DNA of 19,933 bases from JBHHYU01 sp046757725 (GTDB lineage Bacteria > Desulfobacterota > Binatia > UBA9968). Where the stretch lies: positions 1 to 19,933 of the forward strand of contig JBHHYU010000058.1 of assembly GCA_046757725.1 (NCBI GenBank). The letters are read 5' to 3'. Both the position numbers and the translations under genes were made by a program. Numbering within the stretch: the first letter of the stretch is position 1; each line of letters begins with the position of its first letter. Positions 14,552 to 19,933 of this stretch are shown here, in pieces. The notes below the pieces were generated by a model. The model saw only the letters and a list, made by a program, of their open reading frames with translations. It had not been told where the DNA came from and searched no databases.

Positions 14552-15364
14552 TTAGCCCCATGAGCTGAGACTCTGTGTCAACCCCGCAAGTGCGACACTT
14601 CTAAACAAGATAGCTCTGAAACGCCCGGGGTACCGGAAAATGAGACGAAACCGTGAGAATGTACAGGCCGCCAGCCATACACCAGGCCCCAGAACACGTT
14701 GGAAATCCTTAACGGCCTGAGGACCCGCACGCCGCAGCACTCTTGGGATATCACCCAGACCTCGAAGCATGGGCCGGAGCATCCTGCGATCTTCCTCGAG
14801 CGTGGTCTCGTCTCCCTTACCCTCCCGATCCAAGAGGTTCCTTAGACTCCGTCGCAGGGTCGCTTCTTCAGTCCAGAGGGCCCGGAATGCGATGCGCCCT
14901 TCCTTGTCAATCAAGTAGATCATATTAGGTTTCAGACCAAAGGCGCGGTGGATCGTCCCCTCCAAGTCGTCAATAATAACCACGGCATGAATGTGTTCCT
15001 GTTTCATGAGAACCGTCGCATTCCGCTTTTTCTCTTCCAGTGTGGCGTGGGCGGGATAGTTCTCCCCCGGGTGTGCTTCTCTCGCGTACACAAAGAGAAA
15101 CTCCACGTCTTCGCCTTGAAACTCCTGTCGGACCCGCTCCATCCCGGGAGCGGCGGCTGCCGCCATCGGTCAGGTCAGAGAACCAAATTGCAGCACCACA
15201 TGCTGCAGACCGCGGCAACGACTCAGTTGTACCTTACGGCCTTCCAATGTGAGGCCATTAAAGTCCGGCGCCGTTTCCCCAGGCTTCGGCCCACTGAAAG
15301 ACCGCATTCCCATCAACTTCCGGTGGAAGTGATGATAATTGTATGTAGCAGCACGGTTCGTCAT
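14552..15364 (-). CDS. deiodinase-like thioredoxin-fold selenoprotein (UGA at 15170-15172 read as Sec)
   Basis: Two open stretches in the same frame, 15364-15173 and 15169-14552, are separated only by a TGA. Read through, they give one 270-residue protein with Sec at position 65. The TGA falls exactly in the active site of a thioredoxin-like fold: VVLQFGSLT-U-P, comparable to the FGSCT-U-PP motif of iodothyronine deiodinases. The fold runs across both sides: PGETAPDF and the first strand before it; FLFVYAREAHPGENY (deiodinases have a matching EAH) and NMIYLIDKEGRIAFRALW after it. A SECIS-like hairpin follows the UGA. The start at 15364 keeps a YNYHHF N-terminus and has AAGGAA at 15375-15380; Met18 is an alternative. 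The C-terminal 100 residues are basic and hydrophobic, of unknown role. Bacterial members are presumed redox enzymes; deiodination is not implied. Confidence 0.87.
15134..15153 (-). promoter_or_regulatory. candidate bacterial SECIS element
   Basis: In the transcript, CCGCUCC and GGAGCGG form a perfect 7-bp stem closing a 6-base loop CGGGAU (15146-15141). The apical loop starts 24 nt after the UGA at 15172-15170, inside the spacing reported for bacterial SECIS elements (about 16-37 nt). A G is at loop position two, as the SelB-binding consensus requires. It lies within coding sequence, as is normal for bacteria. Confidence 0.75.
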
Positions 15365-15433
15365 GGAGAGCTTCTTCCTTTGAACTCGCCCAGACCCTCT
15401 TAATCGGTTCCGTTACAGAACGTTACCGCCGAG

Positions 15434-15463
15434 ATCATCCTCCCACAGAGGCGAACAGGTCAA
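15434..15463 (-). promoter_or_regulatory. possible promoter of the selenoprotein gene
   Basis: On the minus strand TTGACC (15463-15458) and GATGAT (15439-15434) are spaced by 18 bases. The -35 is good, the -10 matches four of six. Just downstream, CGTTAC is repeated at 15411-15416 and 15421-15426 (10-bp period), a possible regulatory site. Weak evidence. Confidence 0.3.
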
Positions 15464-15484
15464 AAACCGCCAAACTTATTTTAA

Positions 15485-15516
15485 AGAAAGGGAACGGCCA
15501 TCGCTTCTCCCTTTCT
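15485..15516 (-). terminator. candidate terminator after the rhodanese gene
   Basis: A perfect 9-bp inverted repeat (AGAAAGGGA at 15485-15493 and TCCCTTTCT at 15508-15516) with a 14-base loop lies 55 bp beyond the rhodanese stop. On the minus strand it is followed by only two T and then AAAATAA, so termination may be partial. It would separate the rhodanese and selenoprotein transcripts. Confidence 0.45.
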
Positions 15517-15570
15517 GCAACCTCATCCGATTGTGCCCGTCCCAGGCCACGGGGTTTCCTAACCATCAAG

Positions 15571-16005
15571 TTACTCATACCCGTAGCCGGTCTCGTGACG
15601 GCTTTTTACGCCGTGTTCGATCGGGTGACCGTGCCTCCGCCAGTGAGACATGTCACCCTCAAGGTGCAGGACATCCTGAAACGCGGCCTTACGAAGGGTC
15701 GCCTCCGCAATGGCAGCGCGTCCCCCGGTCTCACAGTAGACCACAAGCTCACGATTCTTGGACAATCCTAACTCAGCGAGCCGGTTAGGAAGCTGATCAT
15801 AGGGAATGTTAACCGCGCCAGGAATATGGTCTATAGCAAACTCCTGGGGTGTGCGTACGTCTAGCAGGAGCGGAGGATTATCCGAGGAAAGCCTAGTGAT
15901 GAGTTGGTCCTGATTGATGGAACCTCCACCATCGCGACACGCAGCAAGCGCAGGAAAAACAATGAAGACACTTAGTACAGCGAGCAAGGTTTGCATGCGA
16001 CGCAT
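15571..16005 (-). CDS. rhodanese-domain lipoprotein
   Basis: A 144-residue exported protein. Residues 1-22 form a lipoprotein signal ending in the lipobox LAAC (Cys23). A single rhodanese domain follows: LLLDVRTPQEFAIDHIPGAVNIPYDQL, then the active-site loop CETGGRA with Cys91, then HLEGDMSHWRRHGHP. The intact cysteine predicts sulfur transfer or another thiol reaction in the periplasm, anchored to a membrane. AGAGG at 16013-16017 gives a ribosome site for the ATG at 16005. The deiodinase-like selenoprotein is the next gene on the same strand, 206 bp on, so this may be a small redox neighbourhood. The natural sulfur donor is unknown. Confidence 0.9.
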   Translation of the reverse strand: MRRMQTLLAVLSVFIVFPALAACRDGGGSINQDQLITRLSSDNPPLLLDVRTPQEFAIDHIPGAVNIPYDQLPNRLAELGLSKNRELVVYCETGGRAAIAEATLRKAAFQDVLHLEGDMSHWRRHGHPIEHGVKSRHETGYGYE

Positions 16006-16337
16006 TCACGAGCCTCTGCGAAGGTAACTCAACCTAAATTGCAGCCCCCAGACACCCAACAACCGGATGGTCTGCCCCATGGGTTTGATAGCCTTTAAAA
16101 CCGCCGCCTCGGAATCTCTCTGCATGTACCTGGCCCCGGCCAACAACAAACAGAAATTTAGTTTTTCCACGGAACACGCTTTAGTTTACCGCGGAACCGA
16201 TCCCCACGCTAGAAACCTCGCCGTCAACAAATCGATCCGGGAGGGTCCCTGCGCCTGCCTCCGCAACACGAACCACTCCGGCGTATGCACCTCACAGTAA
16301 TAAAATTGCGAGCTGGTTTCTTTTGCCCTTCTTCTCC
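16006..16337. other. intergenic region, no supported gene
   Basis: This 332-bp stretch separates the antiporter stop from the rhodanese start. Apart from the rhodanese ribosome site at its left edge I see no convincing gene. The + strand frame 16067-16300 (77 codons) has no ribosome site, no recognisable motif and a Cys/Asn-rich composition. No tRNA-like fold or strong terminator was recognised. Confidence 0.5.
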
Positions 16338-18266
16338 CTACTCTCCGAAAAATAACTTCACGACGTCCAGACTTTTCGCTGAACCGATGATAGTCACGCG
16401 ATCCCCGAGTTCCAGCCGCGTATAGCCATGTGAGTTTAACAGCTGCTCCCCGCGGTGGACCGACACAATGAGCGTATCCAAGGGCAGGCGCAGATCCCGT
16501 AACACCGCACCGTGTAAGTTTGGGTCAAGGACTTCCAAATCAATGATGTCCTGATCCCCTTCCATCCCCAGTAACAGCGATGTCCCTAGGGGCGACCGGA
16601 CAAATTGATCGAGCAGACTAATGATCGCGGTGGAAGGATCCACAATCAAAGCGCCGAGTTCATGAAAGCGATCAAAATTCGCCCGGTCATTTAAACGCAC
16701 CACAAATGTTTTAATGCCAAAATGTTCGTAGGCGAGCTCGGCGATCTGGTAATTCTCATCGTCGGACAGCATGGCAACAATAGCATCTGCATGTTCGGCA
16801 TCCAGTTGGCGCAGCGACTCCAGATTTAGCCTGCGGATCGTACAGAACTCAACGTCAAGAGTTGCGGATCCCTCGCTGCTAGCACCATCCGTAGCCACTA
16901 CTTTTACTTTCCAGCCATGCGCGCGCAGTTGCCGCGCCAGGGCCACCGACTGACCTTCCAATCCAAAGATGAGCGCGTCCCGCACACCGTCGAACGCCGG
17001 CGTCCCTGCACGCGTGTGTCCCTCTCCGACTCTATTAATAGCCCACTTAAAAAGAACAGGTCCAACGATCTGGTTCAACACAATAACAGCGATCATCATA
17101 GTGGCAAAAGTAGCTCCCCATTGGGGAAATTCTACGGCTACCTCTTCGGCCAAACCCAAACCCACACCAGCCTGGGTCACATAGGCCAGCCAGCTAATAC
17201 GATTTTGTTTCATGGGATCACCGGCCACCATTCCTCCCGTGAAAGAGCCTAGGAAGATAGATCCCAAGCGGACAGAAAACAGGGCTATCGCAATCGGCCA
17301 GGTAGCGATTAAAATATCCAACGCCAGCGAAGCACCTGCCAGCGTGAAAAAGGCAACGAAAGTGAGAGGAGTCAGTTCCTCTAGGATCTGCGAGAACTCG
17401 TCGCGATAGCCACCATAATTGGCCACCATAAAACCTGCAATCATACAAATGAGCAAAGGCTCCAGTACTAGCTCAAAGGCCAATGCCTCATAACTAGCTG
17501 TACGAAGAAAAACAGAAAGGACAAATACGCCATAACCCGACAGCAACGTCATGCCAGCTTTGGCGGTACCATGGATGCGCAGGGATAGAATCAACTGTAT
17601 GAGCCTTCCCAATCCATAACTGCAGGCCAGCGATATCAGCAACTCAACAGCAAGTAGCAGCACAAACCCCCCGTTGAAATTGAGACGGGTTAAGAGACCA
17701 TGAGCGATTTCTGAATTGATGGCAAATAAAATAATGACCACAGCGTCCATGATGACCGTGACTCCTAAGGCTGTATGGGTAAACGGTCCTTTGGCACGCA
17801 ATTCTTTCACCACAGCGACAGCTGAGGATGGAGACCGTGCTACCAAGATGGTACCCGCTAGGATAGAGACGGCGATCCGGCTTCCCGGTAACATATCTTG
17901 CAGGAATGGGATCTGACCCGCCAGGAGGAACATCGCTGCGCTCCCTAGAGTAAAAGTGGAAACAACGAGTCCAGTGGTTACCCAAGTGATACTTTTAAAG
18001 CGGCTTCTGAGTTCCTTCAAGACCAGCTCACTGCCGGCGGCAAAGGCTATCAAGCTCAGCGCCAGTTCATCAATAAAACGAAGATGTGCAATAGCCCCCG
18101 TAGAAATCACGTCCAGCCCAAACGGGCCAACCAATATTCCGGCAAGGAGATATCCTGTGATCCTTGGCAGCTTGGCTCGAGTAAAGTACTGGCCGATTTG
18201 CCTTGAGGCCAGTACGACAACAACGAAACCGGCGACGGCTATGAATACCTGTTGGTGACCATCCAT
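16338..18266 (-). CDS. CPA2-family cation/proton antiporter with TrkA-type (RCK) domains
   Basis: A 642-residue inner-membrane protein. Residues about 1-405 hold roughly 12 hydrophobic segments of a Na+/H+ exchanger domain (RITGYLLAGILVGPFGLDV, ILAGTILVARSPSSAVAVVKEL, LTPLTFVAFFTLAGASL). Residues about 425-540 form a TrkA-N/RCK-like Rossmann domain (DALIFGLEGQSVALARQLRAHGWKVKVVATD, DAIVAMLSDDENYQIAELAYEHFG). Residues about 565-642 form a TrkA-C domain (DLEVLDPNLHGAVLRDLRLP, RLELGDRVTIIGS). The layout resembles KefB/KefC and YbaL exporters, which move K+ or Na+ against protons under nucleotide or glutathione-type control. The glycine loop GLEGQS departs from the common GxGxxG, so nucleotide binding is uncertain. 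No Shine-Dalgarno is evident before the ATG at 18266. The ion is not determinable. Confidence 0.92.
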   Translation of the reverse strand: MDGHQQVFIAVAGFVVVVLASRQIGQYFTRAKLPRITGYLLAGILVGPFGLDVISTGAIAHLRFIDELALSLIAFAAGSELVLKELRSRFKSITWVTTGLVVSTFTLGSAAMFLLAGQIPFLQDMLPGSRIAVSILAGTILVARSPSSAVAVVKELRAKGPFTHTALGVTVIMDAVVIILFAINSEIAHGLLTRLNFNGGFVLLLAVELLISLACSYGLGRLIQLILSLRIHGTAKAGMTLLSGYGVFVLSVFLRTASYEALAFELVLEPLLICMIAGFMVANYGGYRDEFSQILEELTPLTFVAFFTLAGASLALDILIATWPIAIALFSVRLGSIFLGSFTGGMVAGDPMKQNRISWLAYVTQAGVGLGLAEEVAVEFPQWGATFATMMIAVIVLNQIVGPVLFKWAINRVGEGHTRAGTPAFDGVRDALIFGLEGQSVALARQLRAHGWKVKVVATDGASSEGSATLDVEFCTIRRLNLESLRQLDAEHADAIVAMLSDDENYQIAELAYEHFGIKTFVVRLNDRANFDRFHELGALIVDPSTAIISLLDQFVRSPLGTSLLLGMEGDQDIIDLEVLDPNLHGAVLRDLRLPLDTLIVSVHRGEQLLNSHGYTRLELGDRVTIIGSAKSLDVVKLFFGE

Positions 18267-18377
18267 GGCGCTATCAACGAAATCCGCACAGGCAAGGCGT
18301 GAGCATGCATGCGTCGTACTCGTGTCACGATTTAGCTATTTTATATGGATCCTTTCTGCGAGGCTACGTTCAAAACG

Positions 18378-18408
18378 AAAAAAAATAGGGGACACCTCGG
18401 TGTACCCT
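18378..18408 (-). terminator. rho-independent terminator of the GNAT acyltransferase gene
   Basis: On the minus strand AGGG and CCCT, then ACAC and GTGT after one mismatch, form a stem capped by a CGAG tetraloop (18408-18387). It is followed by one A and a run of eight T (18385-18378). It lies 117 bp beyond the stop at 18525 and upstream of the antiporter gene, so it should isolate the two. Confidence 0.7.
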
Positions 18409-18524
18409 GAGAAGACAGAAGATTATTTAGAGAAAAATCGCGCGAGGTAAGGTTCCGAGTTGAGTACGGAATTTTCTAAACTAGAGGTCCACGCAATTTT
18501 TCTAACCGCAGGTCTGTATTTCAG

Positions 18525-19628
18525 CTATCGACGTTTGTGACTAACGCTTTGACGATTCCGTACGACATCGGCGTCGCTACAGCGCCGTTGCGATCCGTCC
18601 CGCCGTGAATGATGCGTGAGAAATCTTGCGACACCTACTTCACCCATGTACAATTCCAAATTTTTGGGGTCTGTCCGCACTAGATCTACCAAGATCAACC
18701 CTACCAGGGAATCTGCCAAATGGGTGTCGATACTAAACCCCAACAGCTTCCCTCCTAGCTTTAGATACCGCTTCAGTAATATAGGAAACCCTTTATCACC
18801 TGCCTCAATCTCAGATATCAAGGTGGAAATCTCATCAACATCCCTGGTTCCAGGATCGTTAACTTGGGAGTTCCATCCCTTGATTAGGTCAGCCCGGACA
18901 CGGGTTCTGCCTCTTACCAGTTGCGCCAGATCCGACTTGTAGTGATTGTGCTGTAGAAACGCCAATAGGAGTTGCTTCGAGGCAAATTGATATTCATTGC
19001 TAATGCCCACCGCTCCGAATAAATATCTATACTGTGGATTTCTTAAAACATATTGCCCGATACCACGCCAGAGTAACAGAAGAGATGAATAGCCCCTTTG
19101 ATACTCTGGGCGAATAAACGATCGCCCCAACTCCAGCGCTGGGTTCAACAGTTCAAGCAGTTTCGGTTTGTATTCAAACAAGTGACTTGTATAAAGCCCA
19201 TGCTTACCAAACCTTTTCAGAATATCATCTGTCCGACCGATTCTATAGGCGCCCACGACCTCATTGGTTTCCTCGTTCCAAAGAAATAAATGGTCGTAGT
19301 AGGTATCAAAGTGATCCAGGTCAAGCGATCCCCCGGTACCCTCGCCAATGCCACGAAAAGTAATCTCTCTGGTCCGTCCGATCTCATGTAACACGTGAGG
19401 TATTTGATCCGCTTTGGCAACCAACACGAGTGTCTTGCCGCCCTTAACGAGTATCTGTGCTCTCGGCAAATGATCCACCTCATCTCTTAAGAGATCTCGG
19501 CTGTGCGGAGTCGCTATGTCATTTGCCTTGACCTGACTCACAGACGAAGTCGGTGATAACTTTTGATCATTGCCTCCCGCATCGCCTGTTGAACTCAATA
19601 GGTCGAATCGCTCACGTAAAGTTGTCAT
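18525..19628 (-). CDS. GNAT-family N-acyltransferase, OlsB/hemolysin-like
   Basis: A 367-residue protein with a GNAT-type acyltransferase domain at about residues 70-240, preceded by a disordered Ser/Asp-rich N-terminus. Family signs are the entry YRIGRTDDI, the core ELGRSFIRPEYQRGYSSLLLLWRGIGQYV (166-194) and YLFGAVGISNEY (202-213), then PILLKRYLKLGGKLLGFSID and DGLILVDL-like SLVGLILVDLVRTDP. Such proteins, often labelled hemolysins, include OlsB, which N-acylates ornithine from acyl-ACP to start ornithine-lipid synthesis. There is no PlsC partner domain as in OlsF, and no adjacent OlsA. The last 28 residues are unusually basic and low in hydrophobics, so a small frameshift or a natural tail is possible. 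Substrate unproven. Confidence 0.82.
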   Translation of the reverse strand: MTTLRERFDLLSSTGDAGGNDQKLSPTSSVSQVKANDIATPHSRDLLRDEVDHLPRAQILVKGGKTLVLVAKADQIPHVLHEIGRTREITFRGIGEGTGGSLDLDHFDTYYDHLFLWNEETNEVVGAYRIGRTDDILKRFGKHGLYTSHLFEYKPKLLELLNPALELGRSFIRPEYQRGYSSLLLLWRGIGQYVLRNPQYRYLFGAVGISNEYQFASKQLLLAFLQHNHYKSDLAQLVRGRTRVRADLIKGWNSQVNDPGTRDVDEISTLISEIEAGDKGFPILLKRYLKLGGKLLGFSIDTHLADSLVGLILVDLVRTDPKNLELYMGEVGVARFLTHHSRRDGSQRRCSDADVVRNRQSVSHKRR

Positions 19629-19686
19629 CGTTTCCGCACCTGAATCAAATTTTTTAAGCTTCTCAACGTGTACCAGGTTGCAGACT

Positions 19687-19706
19687 CGCAGCTGAAATCA
19701 GCTGCG
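19687..19706. repeat. perfect 9-bp inverted repeat containing two CAGCTG sites
   Basis: CGCAGCTGA (19687-19695) and TCAGCTGCG (19698-19706) are exact inverted copies two bases apart; as RNA this is an 8-bp stem with a 4-base loop. Two CAGCTG palindromes lie 10 bp apart within it. It is 59 bp upstream of the GNAT start, so it may be an operator or a leader hairpin. The TTT following on + makes it a weak terminator candidate for a + transcript, but no + gene ends here. Confidence 0.65.
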
Positions 19707-19807
19707 TTTCTTGCCCAGCACGGTAACGCTCCCATTTTTGCTTGCGGATGAAATAGGCTCAGATTTAAAAGAGGGCGCTGTTTGTCCATTTGAAAAATAA
19801 GGGAATT

Positions 19808-19933
19808 ATGGAGGGCCGCGGTTTTACAAATCCAAGACGCTATCCTCTCACTCCAACTTGCATCGGTAATCTGCGTCTTTTACGACCTAATCTGTGGCGG
19901 CGTGCGCTTCAACAACAAAAAAGGCTGATCCGA
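19808..19933 (+). CDS. possible N-terminal part of an unidentified gene running off the window
   Basis: From an ATG at 19808, preceded by AAGGGA about three bases upstream, 42 codons stay open to the window end. The predicted start is Arg-rich (MEGRGFTNPRRYPLTP and onward) and I recognise nothing in it. A real gene start or chance frame are both possible. Confidence 0.25.
   Translation, partial: MEGRGFTNPRRYPLTPTCIGNLRLLRPNLWRRALQQQKRLIR

Larger units (their letters stand above)
19629..19933. other. right-hand intergenic region upstream of the GNAT gene
   Basis: About 305 bp at the window edge. It holds a strong inverted repeat at 19687-19706, a possible gene start at 19808 on +, and otherwise nothing recognisable. 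On the minus strand the last frames close within about 20 codons of the edge; one of them reads like a C-terminus but is too short to support. Confidence 0.5.

Noticed and set aside
15170..15172. TGA read as an ordinary stop giving two separate small proteins
   Set aside because: The downstream piece would start after the active site with an Ala run and no first strand. Both parts match one fold, and a SECIS-like hairpin follows.
16067..16300. Open frame of 77 codons on +
   Set aside because: No ribosome site, no domain, and a composition unlike neighbouring genes.

Overview
The window is about 20 kb of bacterial chromosome with moderate GC (roughly 50% by eye) and almost entirely protein coding. 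I see no rRNA, tRNA, CRISPR array or insertion sequence. The host is diderm: it has an LpxC lipid A enzyme, an RlpA lipoprotein and a second lipobox protein. It must also insert selenocysteine, because one gene needs an in-frame UGA to be read through. The mix of DUF2203, DUF2905, an NtrY-type kinase next to LpxC, tripartite tricarboxylate transporters and a deiodinase-like selenoprotein suggests an uncultured lineage such as Methylomirabilota/Rokubacteria, Tectomicrobia, Nitrospirota or a former deltaproteobacterium. That placement is inference and was not tested.

Layout. (1) 172-3213: a tripartite tricarboxylate transporter, with membrane subunits TctA and TctB on + and the binding protein TctC convergent on -. 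TctC has its own good promoter, preceded by three tandem decamers. (2) 3577-4020: a YbgC-like thioesterase. (3) 12821 down to 4078, all on -: yebC, ruvC, ruvA, ruvB, DUF2905, an NtrY-like histidine kinase, a receiver-LpxC fusion, DUF2203 and queG. Spacing is mostly tight, so this may be one operon or several overlapping transcription units. (4) 12957-13655: rlpA on +. (5) 13679-16005 on -: an MBL-fold hydrolase, a deiodinase-like selenoprotein and a rhodanese lipoprotein. (6) 16338-18266: a CPA2 antiporter with TrkA-type domains. (7) 18525-19628: an OlsB/hemolysin-like GNAT acyltransferase with a clear downstream terminator.

Two observations stand out. First, the response regulator beside the NtrY-like kinase has an NtrX-like receiver, but its output is not a sigma-54 AAA+/DNA-binding module. 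It is a complete LpxC, the zinc deacetylase that commits flux to lipid A. All phosphorylation-site and LpxC catalytic residues are present, so a membrane kinase may control outer-membrane synthesis directly by phosphorylation. Second, two adjacent open frames at 14552-15364 are a single selenoprotein. The intervening TGA lies in a deiodinase-type active-site motif (FGSLT-U-P) and is followed at the right distance by a perfect 7-bp stem-loop that fits a bacterial SECIS.
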